From the NCBI GenBank assembly GCA_021372865.1, contig JAJFTO010000017.1, positions 62,001-126,000 of the forward strand: a stretch of 64,000 nucleotides of DNA, read 5' to 3'. Below are positions 52,739-62,326 of this stretch, piece after piece. Source of the stretch: Porphyromonadaceae bacterium (GTDB lineage: Bacteria; Bacteroidota; Bacteroidia; Bacteroidales; Dysgonomonadaceae). A program made the position numbers and the translations under genes. Under the pieces are notes generated by a model that made no database searches, had not been told where the DNA came from, and was given only the letters and a program-made list of their open reading frames with translations. Position 1 is the first letter of the stretch. The number at the start of each line of letters is the position of its first letter.

Positions 52739-55582
52739 ATGGCTTCAGAAACAGAACAAATTCAGGTTTACGGTGCGCGCGTACATAACCTGAAAAATAT
52801 TGACGTAACTATTCCGCGTGACTCGTTGACCGTGGTGACCGGACTGAGCGGGAGCGGTAAATCATCACTGGCTTTCGACACAATTTTTGCCGAAGGGCAG
52901 CGGCGTTATATCGAAACCTTCTCGGCTTACGCCCGCGGTTTTCTGGGAAAGATGGAACGTCCCGATGTGGACAAGATCAGCGGGTTAAGCCCTGTGATCT
53001 CCATTGAACAAAAAACCACCAATAAGAATCCCAGATCTACTGTAGGCACCACGACCGAGGTGTATGATTTTCTACGTCTTCTTTATGCCCGTGCGGGTGA
53101 GGCCTACTCGTGGATTACCGGCGAAAAGATGGTAAAATATACCGATGAACAGATTCTGGAACTGATCCTGGAGAAATATATCGGTAAAAAAATCTATATC
53201 CTCTCACCCGCCGTAAGAAACAGGAAAGGACATTACAAGGAACTTTTTGAACAGATTCGCAAGAAAGGGTATCTCCATGTGCGGGTGGATGGCGAGGTCA
53301 GGGAGATTGTCCCCGGCATGCGGGTGGACCGATACAAAAACCACAACATAGAGATACTGATCGACAAGCTGGTTGTATCGAACAAGTTTGCAGACAAGTT
53401 GAAGGCGAGTGTGCGCACAGCGATGAAGCAAGGTTCGGGATTGATACTCATACAGGATGTGGATGCCAATGAAGTGAGACACTACAGCCGTAGCCTGATG
53501 TGTCCCACCACGGGTTTGTCGTACAATGAACCGGCACCGCACAATTTTTCATTCAACTCACCTCAGGGAGCATGTCCCCGATGCAAGGGCATCGGCTCGG
53601 TTGATCAAATCGACATTGAAAAGATCATTCCCAATCCAGATTTGAGTATTGCCGCAGGGGGTATTGTTCCATTGGGAAAGGAAAGGAGCAATCTGCTTTT
53701 CTGGCAGATAACCGCTATCTGCGAAAAGTATGATGTGACACTGAAGACACCCATCAAAGATATCCCGCGCGAGGCGGTGGACGAAATCATGTATGGTACC
53801 AACGAACGGCTAAAGATTAAGAATGAGTCGCTGGGCAACTCCAATTATATGGTTTCATACGAGGGAGTGGCAAAATATATCGAGATGCAGCAGGAAGAAG
53901 AAGCATCTGCCACAGCCCAGAAGTGGGCAGGTCAGTTTATTACCACCTCGGTGTGTCCCGAATGTCATGGACAGCGGCTCAACAAGGAAGCGCTTCATTT
54001 CAGAATCAACGGGAAAAATATTGCCGAACTGGCAGAGATGGACATTGAGGAACTATACCACTGGTTCATCCGTTCTGAATCGGACGTCACCGAAAAACAG
54101 CGGCTCATCGCCGAAGAAATAAAGAAAGAGATCCTTTCACGGTTGCAGTTTCTGCTGGATGTGGGACTGGGATACCTGTCGCTTTCCCGCTCCTCGGCCT
54201 CGCTCTCGGGAGGTGAAAGCCAACGCATAAGGCTGGCCACGCAAATAGGGTCACAGCTGGTAAACGTGCTCTACATACTGGATGAACCAAGCATCGGTTT
54301 GCATCAGCGTGACAACCACCGGCTGATTGATTCGTTGAAAAAACTGCGCGACTCGGGTAATTCCGTGGTGGTGGTGGAGCACGACAAAGACATGATGTTG
54401 GCCTCCGATTATATTGTGGACATGGGTCCCTTTGCAGGCCGCAAAGGAGGAGAGGTGGTCTTTGAGGGGCTTCCCTCGGAGATGCTGAAAAGGAACACAC
54501 TCACCTCCAACTACCTTAACGGGAAGCTTGAGATAGCCATTCCGGAAAAAAGAAGAAGAGGAAACGGGAAGAAGTTTGTAATTGAAGGTGCTACAGGAAA
54601 CAACCTGAAAAATGTGACGGCTGAGTTTCCGCTGGGTACCTTTATCTGCGTGACCGGTGTGTCGGGCAGTGGTAAATCGACACTGATTAACGAGACGCTG
54701 CAACCGATACTAAGCCAGAAATTTTATCGTTCCCTGAAAGATCCGCTACCTTATGTGTCTGTAAAGGGAATGGAACATCTCGACAAAGTGGTGAGCGTGG
54801 ACCAATCGCCCATTGGACGCACACCGCGTTCCAATCCTGCTACTTACACTGGGGTTTTTTCAGACATACGTACGCTGTTCGCCGACATGCCGGAAGCAAA
54901 AATAAGGGCTTACAAGCCGGGGAGATTCTCGTTCAACGTGAAGGGAGGGAGATGTGAGACTTGCAGCGGAAACGGTTATAAAACCATCGAGATGAATTTC
55001 CTCCCCGATGTGATGGTGCCCTGCGAGGTATGCCATGGCAAGAGATACAACCGTGAGACGCTGGAGGTACGTTTCAAGGGTAAGTCTATTGCCGACGTAC
55101 TGGACATGACCATCAACATGGCTGTGGAGTTCTTTGAGAATGTTCCGAACATCCTGCACAAGATAAAAGTCTTGCAGGAGGTGGGACTCGGATATATCAG
55201 GCTTGGACAATCATCCACGACCCTCTCCGGTGGGGAAAGCCAGCGCGTGAAACTGGCTACCGAGCTGGCCCGAACAGATACAGGCAACACACTCTATGTC
55301 CTGGACGAACCCACTACCGGACTTCACTTCGAAGATATCCGAGTGTTGCTTGGAGTACTGGATAAACTCATCGACAAAGGAAACACGGTGATCGTCATCG
55401 AACACAATCTCGACATCATCAAATGTGCAGACTGGATCATCGACCTGGGTCCGGAGGGAGGGGAGAGAGGAGGAAATATTCTTGTTACCGGAACACCCGA
55501 GGAGATCATCCGGAATAAACAAAGCTATACTGCACAATACCTGCGTGAAGAGTTATATAAAAACGACCTTCCCGTACACTAA
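52739..55582 (+). CDS. uvrA: Excinuclease ABC subunit A
   Basis: The damage-recognition ATPase of nucleotide excision repair. 947 aa, normal length. Two ABC ATPase halves: the first Walker A is [14 protein letters not shown] (~32-45) and the second [13 protein letters not shown] (~639-652). ABC signatures [12 protein letters not shown] and [12 protein letters not shown] are both present. The zinc finger pairs [14 protein letters not shown] and [15 protein letters not shown] are also seen. The gene opens [27 protein letters not shown]. All catalytic motifs are intact. Confidence 0.97.
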   Translation: MASETEQIQVYGARVHNLKNIDVTIPRDSLTVVTGLSGSGKSSLAFDTIFAEGQRRYIETFSAYARGFLGKMERPDVDKISGLSPVISIEQKTTNKNPRSTVGTTTEVYDFLRLLYARAGEAYSWITGEKMVKYTDEQILELILEKYIGKKIYILSPAVRNRKGHYKELFEQIRKKGYLHVRVDGEVREIVPGMRVDRYKNHNIEILIDKLVVSNKFADKLKASVRTAMKQGSGLILIQDVDANEVRHYSRSLMCPTTGLSYNEPAPHNFSFNSPQGACPRCKGIGSVDQIDIEKIIPNPDLSIAAGGIVPLGKERSNLLFWQITAICEKYDVTLKTPIKDIPREAVDEIMYGTNERLKIKNESLGNSNYMVSYEGVAKYIEMQQEEEASATAQKWAGQFITTSVCPECHGQRLNKEALHFRINGKNIAELAEMDIEELYHWFIRSESDVTEKQRLIAEEIKKEILSRLQFLLDVGLGYLSLSRSSASLSGGESQRIRLATQIGSQLVNVLYILDEPSIGLHQRDNHRLIDSLKKLRDSGNSVVVVEHDKDMMLASDYIVDMGPFAGRKGGEVVFEGLPSEMLKRNTLTSNYLNGKLEIAIPEKRRRGNGKKFVIEGATGNNLKNVTAEFPLGTFICVTGVSGSGKSTLINETLQPILSQKFYRSLKDPLPYVSVKGMEHLDKVVSVDQSPIGRTPRSNPATYTGVFSDIRTLFADMPEAKIRAYKPGRFSFNVKGGRCETCSGNGYKTIEMNFLPDVMVPCEVCHGKRYNRETLEVRFKGKSIADVLDMTINMAVEFFENVPNILHKIKVLQEVGLGYIRLGQSSTTLSGGESQRVKLATELARTDTGNTLYVLDEPTTGLHFEDIRVLLGVLDKLIDKGNTVIVIEHNLDIIKCADWIIDLGPEGGERGGNILVTGTPEEIIRNKQSYTAQYLREELYKNDLPVH

Positions 55583-55679
55583 ACGTTAAAAATGAAAATA
55601 TTCTGAACATTTACAATGGCACTTTGTTTAAAAGTTGTGACAAAAGGATTATCAAGAATAGTTTTAAATTTAGAAATAT

Positions 55680-56180
55680 ATGGCAAATATCACATTCAAA
55701 GGTGGGCCTGTGCAAACATCCGGTGAACTACCTGCAAAAGGTTCATTGGCTCCCGATTTTGCTTTGGTGAAAAGCGATCTCTCAGAGGCAAAGTTATCGG
55801 ATTTCAAAGGCAAAAATGTAGTACTTAATATTTTCCCCAGCCTCGACACGGGTACCTGCGCTGCATCAGTACGTCGTTTTAACAAAGAAGCTTCGGCATT
55901 GAACAATACGGTCGTTTTAGGCATTTCCGCCGACCTTCCCTTTGCTGCAGGTCGCTTCTGTTCGGCAGAAGGCATTGAAAATGTGATCACGCTTTCTACT
56001 TTCCGCAGCAATGATTTCGGAAAAAATTACGGACTACTAATGACTAGCGGGCCTCTCAAGGGTCTTCTGGCCCGTTCAGTAGTCGTGATCGATTCCACCG
56101 GAAAAGTTATTTATACGGAACTGGTTTCTGAGATTGCACAGGAGCCGGATTATCATTCTGCAATCAACTCGATAGTGTAG
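55680..56180 (+). CDS. tpx: Thiol peroxidase (Tpx type peroxiredoxin)
   Basis: Reduces peroxides with thioredoxin as donor, which fits the trxB gene 3.7 kb downstream. 166 aa. [16 protein letters not shown] holds the peroxidatic Cys60, and [12 protein letters not shown] holds the resolving Cys94. These spacings match classical Tpx. The end reads [24 protein letters not shown]. There is no signal peptide. It lies 97 bp after uvrA and is followed by 290 bp containing a small broken frame and the ftsK promoter. Confidence 0.95.
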   Translation: MANITFKGGPVQTSGELPAKGSLAPDFALVKSDLSEAKLSDFKGKNVVLNIFPSLDTGTCAASVRRFNKEASALNNTVVLGISADLPFAAGRFCSAEGIENVITLSTFRSNDFGKNYGLLMTSGPLKGLLARSVVVIDSTGKVIYTELVSEIAQEPDYHSAINSIV

Positions 56181-56253
56181 TTTGTTTCATGAAGATTGTG
56201 TTAACAGGAGAGGTCTGCGAAGTGATTCGCGGGCCTTTCGTATTTTAGCTGCG

Positions 56254-56358
56254 ATGATTTTAAAATCTGTCGCTACACTGTAAGCACGTATCAAGCTTGG
56301 GTTGGGCGCAGTGTTACTCACAGGCGGTATTTACCTGACAGGCAAAAAGAAAGGATAA
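56254..56358 (+). pseudogene. Possible broken small membrane-peptide gene
   Basis: From ATG 56254 the frame reads MILKSVATL, a TAA at 56281-56283, then ARIKLGLGAVLLTGGIYLTGKKKG and a TAA at 56356-56358. The second part has the look of a one-helix glycine-rich small membrane protein with a lysine tail. With the stop it is interrupted after nine codons. It may be a decayed small gene or chance. It is too short for confidence. Confidence 0.3.
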
Positions 56359-56395
56359 AATACCCCCTCTGCTTTTAATCTAGGTTTCTTTTTCT

Positions 56396-56403
56396 TAAAT
56401 TTG
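56396..56403 (+). promoter_or_regulatory. -7 element TAAATTTG of ftsK
   Basis: TAAATTTG followed by T, 69 bp before the ftsK ATG at 56473. It overlaps the TTG at 56401, so that TTG is not the start codon. Confidence 0.55.
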
Positions 56404-56472
56404 TACATTCTTTCTGATTACTCCTTTTCCCACACAATAAAGGTTTCACCACAGGAAGAACGAAAAGTATAT

Positions 56473-58986
56473 ATGGCAAAACGAAAAAGGAAGAGACTTT
56501 CCACAACCAGAAAAACGAAAACTCCGTGGTTCAGCTTTTTCAAAAGCGAACGAATGCATTTTATAACGGGGGTAATCACCGCTTTTATCGGCATCTTCAT
56601 GCTGCTGGCCATTGTCTCATTCTTTTTCACAGGTGCTGCTGATCAAAGCAAGATATTAAATAAAAGCTTCCTGGAACTGATTCGTTCCCTTACACCACAG
56701 GTAGATAACTGGACCGGAGCTGGAGGCGCCTACATTGCAGAAGTTATTGTGAACGAATGGTTTGGCATCTTTTCTGTATTGATACCCTTTTTTATTATTT
56801 ATATCGGACTCCGCATGATGAAAGTGTCGGATTTCCCATTTCTGAAGGCACTTTTCATCACAGCTTTCGGCCTTATCGGGGGTTCTGTAACCAGCGCATT
56901 CGTACTGGACAGACTTTTCCCCGGTTCTCATGTGAAATGGGGTGGTTCACATGGCATACAGCTTGAACGTATTCTTGAGAGTAGCGTGGGATGGCCGGGT
57001 GTCGTACTAATTATCATCCTGCTACTTGTGATCACCGTCGTAATCTTTCGTAAAAGTTCAATTTACAAGATCCAGCAGACCCTGGTAAACAACAGTCCCC
57101 CTTTCCCAAAACATGATGATGCAGACTATACGCCGGAAATTCCGACAGAAACCGAACCGGATGAACCCGAAGAGCCCGGGGATAAAAAACCGGGATTACT
57201 GAAAAGACTGATAGCAAGGATCAAAGAGAAAAAAGAGGAAGCAGAACGGTCAGAAGAAATGATGGAAGAGGAAGGGGACGAAATAAATGTCCGGGGAATC
57301 TCCTATACTGCTCCTGCTGCCGCCTCCACTGCAAAGCCATTCTTGTATCAGACAAAACCGATCCAGGATGACGGTTTCGAGGTAATCATACCAAAAGAAG
57401 ACGAGCTGGTGCAACCCCTCCATCCAGATACTATTAAAAAGGACACCGAAATGAATCTGGGTGATGAGCCTGACCTGCTGGAGGATTATGACCCAAGGAA
57501 AGATCTTTCCAACTTTAAATTTCCATCCATGAACCTGCTGAAGGTCTACAACACAGGCGACAAGGGAGTGGACATGAATGAGCAAAATGAAAATAAGGAA
57601 AAGATCATCCATACACTGCGCAACTATGGCATCGAAATTGTCTCTATCAAAGCCACCGTAGGCCCAACCATCACCCTATATGAGATCGTACCCCAGGCTG
57701 GGGTCCGCATCTCAAAGATCCGGAATCTCGAAGATGATATTGCACTGAGTCTGTCGGCGCTGGGCATTCGTATTATCGCACCAATGCCCGGCAAAGGGAC
57801 AATCGGCATTGAGGTACCCAACAAAGACCCGCAGATTGTTTCCATGCAGTCGGTCATCTCCTCAAAGAAGTTTCAGGAGTGCACCTACGACCTACCTGTG
57901 GCTCTTGGAAAAACCATCACCAACGAGGTATTCATGTTCGACCTCACCAAAATGCCCCACTTGCTGGTGGCCGGTGCCACCGGACAGGGTAAATCGGTGG
58001 GACTGAACGCGATTATCACCTCCTTGCTTTATAAGAAACATCCTGCGGAGATGAAGATGGTGCTGATTGACCCCAAAATGGTGGAATTCAACATCTATTC
58101 CACCATCGAAAAGCATTATCTGGCAAAGCTGCCCAACGAGGAGAAGGCCATCATCACCGATGTGACCAAAGTAACACAAACACTGAATTCGCTCACCCAG
58201 GAGATGGACGATCGCTATGAACTGCTCATGCGAGCCCATGTGCGAACCATCAAAGAATACAACGAGAAGTTTGTGAAGAGACGCCTGAATCCCGAAAAGG
58301 GACATCGTTATATGCCTTATATCGTGGTTGTGATCGATGAGTTTGGTGACCTGATTATGACGGCGGGAAAGGAAATAGAAATGCCTATTGCACGCATTGC
58401 ACAAAAGGCTCGTGCAGTAGGGATCCATATGGTGATTGCCACACAGCGGCCTACCACCAACATCATCACCGGCACCATCAAAGCCAACTTCCCTGCGCGC
58501 ATGGCCTTTCGTGTGACATCGCAGATCGACTCGCGCACCATCCTCGACATGAGCGGCGCCAACCAGCTGATCGGCCGTGGCGACATGCTCTTCTCTCAGG
58601 GAAGCAGTCTAATCCGCATTCAGTGTGCCTTTGTGGATACGCCTGAAGTGGAAGAGATTGCGCAGTACATCGGCAAACAACACGGTTATGACAATGCATT
58701 TGCCCTCCCGGAGGTGGCGTCTGAAGGAGATACTGCAGCGAGTGCGGTTGATCTGAACGAAAAGGATGCATTGTTTGAGGAGGCCGCACGGCTCATTGTG
58801 GTTCACCAGCAGGGATCGACATCGCTTATACAGCGTAAGTTTTCCATCGGATATAACCGTGCCGGCAGGCTGATGGATCAGCTGGAGGCAGCTGGAATTG
58901 TGGGTGCGGCACAAGGGAGCAAACCACGTGATGTATTTATTGCTGATGAATACTCGCTGGAGAAACTGCTCGACTCTTTGAGATGA
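56473..58986 (+). CDS. ftsK: DNA translocase FtsK/SpoIIIE
   Basis: Pumps chromosomal DNA through the closing septum. 837 aa from MAKRKRKRLSTTRKTKTPW; the frame runs to 56401 but a promoter lies there. Four membrane helices (~30-200), an acidic/charged linker (~210-340), then the FtsK alpha/beta motor: Walker A AGATGQGKSVGLNAI near residue 500, DPKMVEFNIY, Walker B YIVVVIDEFGDLIM, and ATQRPTTNIITGTIKANFPARMAF. The C-terminal winged-helix gamma domain (~770-837, ARLIVVHQQGSTSLIQRKFSIGYNRAGRLMDQLE) reads KOPS-like polarity signals. The lolA-like gene follows 91 bp later. Confidence 0.96.
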   Translation: MAKRKRKRLSTTRKTKTPWFSFFKSERMHFITGVITAFIGIFMLLAIVSFFFTGAADQSKILNKSFLELIRSLTPQVDNWTGAGGAYIAEVIVNEWFGIFSVLIPFFIIYIGLRMMKVSDFPFLKALFITAFGLIGGSVTSAFVLDRLFPGSHVKWGGSHGIQLERILESSVGWPGVVLIIILLLVITVVIFRKSSIYKIQQTLVNNSPPFPKHDDADYTPEIPTETEPDEPEEPGDKKPGLLKRLIARIKEKKEEAERSEEMMEEEGDEINVRGISYTAPAAASTAKPFLYQTKPIQDDGFEVIIPKEDELVQPLHPDTIKKDTEMNLGDEPDLLEDYDPRKDLSNFKFPSMNLLKVYNTGDKGVDMNEQNENKEKIIHTLRNYGIEIVSIKATVGPTITLYEIVPQAGVRISKIRNLEDDIALSLSALGIRIIAPMPGKGTIGIEVPNKDPQIVSMQSVISSKKFQECTYDLPVALGKTITNEVFMFDLTKMPHLLVAGATGQGKSVGLNAIITSLLYKKHPAEMKMVLIDPKMVEFNIYSTIEKHYLAKLPNEEKAIITDVTKVTQTLNSLTQEMDDRYELLMRAHVRTIKEYNEKFVKRRLNPEKGHRYMPYIVVVIDEFGDLIMTAGKEIEMPIARIAQKARAVGIHMVIATQRPTTNIITGTIKANFPARMAFRVTSQIDSRTILDMSGANQLIGRGDMLFSQGSSLIRIQCAFVDTPEVEEIAQYIGKQHGYDNAFALPEVASEGDTAASAVDLNEKDALFEEAARLIVVHQQGSTSLIQRKFSIGYNRAGRLMDQLEAAGIVGAAQGSKPRDVFIADEYSLEKLLDSLR

Positions 58987-59027
58987 CCGGCTCTTTAAAC
59001 CCCCACCCTCTTTTTTGGTCAATGGAT

Positions 59028-59048
59028 ATGACAGTACTTTTCTGTCAT
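59028..59048 (+). terminator. Possible hairpin after ftsK
   Basis: ATGACAG (59028-59034) and CTGTCAT (59042-59048) form a perfect 7-bp stem 41 bp after the ftsK stop and 29 bp before the next gene. No strong T tract follows, so attenuation or an operator is also possible. Confidence 0.35.
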
Positions 59049-59077
59049 TCATTTGAAAAAATTAAAAACCGAAGTAA

Positions 59078-59722
59078 ATGAAATCTGGTGTAATTCTTTT
59101 TGCGGCCCTTCTTTTATATCTGCCATTGTTTAGTCAGAACAATGCGACGTCAAAAGCCATCATGGATAAAGCGTTTGCCGGCTTTGAAACATCGCAGGGC
59201 ATTCAGTTGTTTTTCAAAATCACCTCTACCGATGCCAAGGGCAATGCTTACGAACCACAAACGGGTGCTGCATTCATTAAAGGGAATCGTTTCAAGCTGG
59301 AGATGGAATCAACGGATATCTGGTTCGACGGTGAAACACAATGGGTATATATAAAGGAAACCAATGAGGTAAATATCAGCAAACCCGACGGACAGGAACT
59401 GGCAACAGTGAGTCCGCTGGCCTTGCTTGGAATGTATAAAAACGGTTATATTCTGAAAGTACCCATCTCAAAAACGATAAACGGCATTCCTGTCTGGCAG
59501 ATAGAGATGATACCGGCCACAGGTAACAAAAATTTCAAGGCAGTGACCGCAGCCATAAGTAAAAAAAACAATACCGTAGTACAGGTAATTCTTACCACAG
59601 CCAACCACATGAAGACGCAAATCGACATTACCCGATACAATGCCAATCATCAGTTTGACAATGCAATGTTTCGTTTCGATAAAACAGCACATCCCGGTGC
59701 CGAGATTATCGACCTCAGGTGA
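59078..59722 (+). CDS. LolA-like outer-membrane lipoprotein carrier
   Basis: A 214-aa periplasmic protein with signal peptide MKSGVILFAALLLYLPLFSQ. The mature part is an open beta-barrel of the LolA/LolB fold: a helix (SKAIMDKAFAGFETSQGIQLFFKI), then strands NRFKLEMESTDIWFDGETQWVYIKETNEVNIS and late VPVWQIEMIP-type strands ending FDKTAHPGAEIIDLR. LolA shuttles lipoproteins from the LolCDE complex across the periplasm. The position after ftsK is conserved in Bacteroidota. It is related to the LolE-type permease at 21400 by pathway, not location. Confidence 0.85.
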   Translation: MKSGVILFAALLLYLPLFSQNNATSKAIMDKAFAGFETSQGIQLFFKITSTDAKGNAYEPQTGAAFIKGNRFKLEMESTDIWFDGETQWVYIKETNEVNISKPDGQELATVSPLALLGMYKNGYILKVPISKTINGIPVWQIEMIPATGNKNFKAVTAAISKKNNTVVQVILTTANHMKTQIDITRYNANHQFDNAMFRFDKTAHPGAEIIDLR

Positions 59723-59808
59723 CAAAAAATCCATCCGGAAGCATCATATTTTCCATTTACGCCGGATAGATAAAGCTGATAACGATTTCATATTTCGAAG
59801 AATAGTCG

Positions 59809-59816
59809 TACCTTTG
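59809..59816 (+). promoter_or_regulatory. -7 element TACCTTTG of trxB
   Basis: TACCTTTG, 75 bp before the trxB ATG. A TTTC about 20 bp upstream (59786-59789) is a weak -33 candidate. Confidence 0.5.
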
Positions 59817-59890
59817 AGGTAATAATTCACAAATAAACCTTCTCTCAGTATAGGACAATAAGAGAAGGTTTTAAACATACAAATTGTATT

Positions 59891-60832
59891 ATGGACAATA
59901 AATTGCGATGTCTGATTATCGGATCAGGACCGGCAGGGTACACTGCTGCCATTTATGCCTCGCGCGCAAATCTCAATCCCGTGCTGTATGAAGGAATGCA
60001 ACCCGGAGGACAGCTGACAAGTACGACAGATGTTGAAAATTTTCCAGGTTACCCCGAAGGAATCACCGGACCTGAGTTGATGATAGACTTAAAAAAACAG
60101 GCAATGCGTTTTGGTACGGATGTGCGTTCGGGTAGGGCTACCGCTGTGGACTTTTCTGTTCGTCCGTTTAAAGTGACCATTGACAATGAGAAGGTGATTG
60201 AAGCCGATACGGTGATTATCTCTACCGGAGCCACGGCCAAATATCTCGGACTCAAAGACGAAGCCAAATATGCCGGGCAGGGTGTATCGGCCTGTGCCAC
60301 CTGTGACGGCTTCTTCTACCGCAAGAAAAAAGTAGCCGTGGTGGGCGGCGGTGATACTGCCTGCGAGGAGGCTACCTATCTGTCGGGCTTGGCCGACAAG
60401 GTGTATTTGATCGTGCGGAAGTCCTATCTCCGTGCGTCACAGATTATGCAGGACAGGGTAATGAATAATCCCAAAATTGAGATCCTGTTTGAACACAATG
60501 CCGTAGGTCTTTTTGGAGAAAAAGGGGTAGAAGGAGTGCATTTGATAAAACGAATGGGAGAAACAGACGAAGAGAAACTGGACATTGCTGTGGACGGATT
60601 TTTTCTGGCCATCGGGCACAAACCCAATACGGAGATATTCAAGAATTATATCGAACTGGATGAAGTGGGTTATATCAAGACCAACAGTCCCTACACCAAA
60701 ACCAATGTGGAAGGGGTTTTTGCTTGTGGCGATGTGGCAGACCCCATATATCGCCAGGCAGTAACAGCAGCGGGTACAGGCTGCCGTGCTGCGATGGACG
60801 CCGAGCGCTATCTTTCTGAAAAAGGATTGTAG
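59891..60832 (+). CDS. trxB: Thioredoxin-disulfide reductase
   Basis: An FAD- and NADPH-dependent enzyme that reduces thioredoxin, the electron source for peroxidases such as Tpx. 313 aa. The FAD motif IIGSGPAGYTAAIYASRANL lies at the N terminus. The redox-active CATC is at 135-138 within SACATCDGFFYRKK, and NADPH-binding VVGGGDTACEEATYL follows. The C-terminal FAD motif is GVFACGDVADPIYRQAVTAAGTGCRAA. All features of the low-molecular-weight bacterial enzyme are present. A terminator hairpin follows. Confidence 0.96.
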   Translation: MDNKLRCLIIGSGPAGYTAAIYASRANLNPVLYEGMQPGGQLTSTTDVENFPGYPEGITGPELMIDLKKQAMRFGTDVRSGRATAVDFSVRPFKVTIDNEKVIEADTVIISTGATAKYLGLKDEAKYAGQGVSACATCDGFFYRKKKVAVVGGGDTACEEATYLSGLADKVYLIVRKSYLRASQIMQDRVMNNPKIEILFEHNAVGLFGEKGVEGVHLIKRMGETDEEKLDIAVDGFFLAIGHKPNTEIFKNYIELDEVGYIKTNSPYTKTNVEGVFACGDVADPIYRQAVTAAGTGCRAAMDAERYLSEKGL

Positions 60833-60867
60833 ATCGTAAAAATCTTCAATTCCTTTATGGATATTTT

Positions 60868-60912
60868 AAAGAGGGTGTATCACTACACTACATACGTGAT
60901 TTCACCCTCTTT
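60868..60912 (+). terminator. Terminator of trxB
   Basis: AAAGAGGGTG (60868-60877) pairs with CACCCTCTTT (60903-60912). An inner ATCAC/GTGAT pair extends the stem, which is followed by a T-rich CTATAAT stretch. Confidence 0.7.
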
Positions 60913-61022
60913 CTATAATCATGACCGAGCCAGGAAACGGAAATGTTTTTCTTGAGGGACTGAATCTGGCGGCTACATCCGGGTTTTAACATGTCGTTCT
61001 TTACAGAAGTGAAAAATATTCG

Positions 61023-61030
61023 TACATTTG
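61023..61030 (+). promoter_or_regulatory. -7 element TACATTTG before the secreted hypothetical gene
   Basis: TACATTTG followed by T, 29 bp before the ATG at 61059. A TTCTTT about 20 bp upstream is a weak -33 candidate. Confidence 0.5.
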
Positions 61031-61058
61031 TCCTTTAATCGGATTTCATTCCCGGCTC

Positions 61059-61763
61059 ATGAAAAAATATTTGCTTCTCACTTGCCATCTTATCCTGTCA
61101 TTTAGTCTCTTTGCACAGCAAAAGGAGGCGACCTATAAGAACGGCACCGATTCACTGGCTTTTAATGATGGTAAAGTGGTTTTCAGCATCACCGGCTTCG
61201 CAGGTTTATCTACCACACAGGTAGGAGAAGGGAGTTATGAGTTAATCGACAACTACCTGTTGATCAGAACATCTGACTTTTCAGGGCCCAAGTCGGCCTG
61301 CCAGATTGTGGAAAGGGCTGTCAAAGACAGCTGCATGGTGAAAGTGGTGGATCCAAATAACTATTCTCTTCCTCAAGTGCTGGTGGAAGCTCACTCCAAC
61401 TCAGGAAAGGTTCTGGATGGAAAGATAACCGGTAACGACGGAATTGTCTGGTTCACCAGGACTGATAAGACCGCCAGGTTTGCAGTCTCTGCAATGGGTT
61501 ATGACGCCATCACTGTGAATCATACCCAAGGAAAGGATTATCTGGTCACACTCACCGTGAATGACATCATTGAAAACAGCACAGTGGTATTCAGCTTACG
61601 TAACCTGGATGATGAAACCATTTCGCTGCTGTTGCTCTCTGACGATTTTAATGAAGGGAAGAATCTGACGACCGATCTGCAAAAACTCGAGAAAAAGGTA
61701 CGCAAGCGCAACCTGCTTGAAAAACGGCTGAAAAAGATATATGTGCCTTACGTAAGAAGGTAA
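61059..61763 (+). CDS. Secreted hypothetical protein with carboxypeptidase-regulatory-like domain
   Basis: A 234-aa protein with signal peptide MKKYLLLTCHLILSFSLFAQQ. The first mature part (~25-85) consists of short strands (GKVVFSITGFAGLSTTQVGEGSYELIDNYLLI). A middle section (~105-165, PQVLVEAHSNSGKVLDGKITGNDGIVWFTRTDKTARFAVSAMGYDAITV) resembles the CarboxypepD_reg beta sandwich. The tail (~190-234) is basic and helical. No enzyme motif is seen. It is single, with its own promoter, and convergent with yqeY. The function is unknown. Confidence 0.65.
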   Translation: MKKYLLLTCHLILSFSLFAQQKEATYKNGTDSLAFNDGKVVFSITGFAGLSTTQVGEGSYELIDNYLLIRTSDFSGPKSACQIVERAVKDSCMVKVVDPNNYSLPQVLVEAHSNSGKVLDGKITGNDGIVWFTRTDKTARFAVSAMGYDAITVNHTQGKDYLVTLTVNDIIENSTVVFSLRNLDDETISLLLLSDDFNEGKNLTTDLQKLEKKVRKRNLLEKRLKKIYVPYVRR

Positions 61764-61824
61764 TAATCCGGTAAAAAAAAGCTGCGGTTCTAAGGTACTT
61801 AACAGAGGAAATGAGATTTACTAC

Positions 61825-62274
61825 TCAAGCGAGTAACTTCTTCACCATTTCCGAGATGGCCCGTCCTTCTGCCTTGCCGGCCAATTGTTTTGTAGCCAGA
61901 CCCATCACCTTCCCCATCTCTTTCATGGAGGAGGCACCGGTTTCAGCAATAATATGCTTCACAGCATTCTCCAACTCACCGGGGGTCAATTGCGCAGGGA
62001 GATACTCCTGTATTACTTTCATTTGTTCAATTTCTGGCTCTGCCAGATCGGGTCTGTTCTGCGCAGTATAAATCTCAGAACTATCTTTGCGCTGTTTTAC
62101 CATTTTTTGCAGAATGGCGGTGACAGCCTCATCCGTAAGTTCACCAGATGTTCCCTTCGCCGTTTTTGCCTCCAGTAGCTCTTTCTTGATACCTCTCAAT
62201 GCTTCCAGACGTGCTTTGTCTTTGGCAAGCATGGCTTTTTTTATAGCCTCGGTAATGATGTCCAATAATGTCAT
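61825..62274 (-). CDS. GatB/YqeY domain protein
   Basis: A 149-aa protein homologous to the C-terminal tRNA-binding tail of amidotransferase subunit GatB. Features are LLDIITEAIKKAMLAKDKARLEALRGIKKELLEAK, MVKQRKDSSEIY, EIEQMKVIQEYLPAQLTPGELE and MGKVMGLATKQLAGKAEGRAISEMVKKLL. Stand-alone YqeY proteins are of unsettled function. It follows ftsZ on the same strand by 52 bp, the common order in Bacteroidota. Confidence 0.92.
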   Translation of the reverse strand: MTLLDIITEAIKKAMLAKDKARLEALRGIKKELLEAKTAKGTSGELTDEAVTAILQKMVKQRKDSSEIYTAQNRPDLAEPEIEQMKVIQEYLPAQLTPGELENAVKHIIAETGASSMKEMGKVMGLATKQLAGKAEGRAISEMVKKLLA

Positions 62275-62286
62275 ATAAATAATTTG

Positions 62287-62311
62287 TTATTTGTTCACTA
62301 CTTTCACGTTA
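62287..62311. repeat. Single unit of the leader repeat before yqeY
   Basis: TTATTTGTTCACTACTTTCACG matches the ~22-nt units in the pyk leader (25142-25256). It lies between ftsZ and yqeY. Confidence 0.4.
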
Positions 62312-62326
62312 AAACTACCGAAAAAC

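Noticed and set aside
56401..56472. TTG start for FtsK at 56401
   Set aside because: A TAAATTTG promoter element overlaps this codon, and the basic N terminus at 56473 fits the family.
60921..60989. 22-codon frame MTEPGNG... after the trxB terminator
   Set aside because: Too short, with no start signal or conserved look; probably chance.
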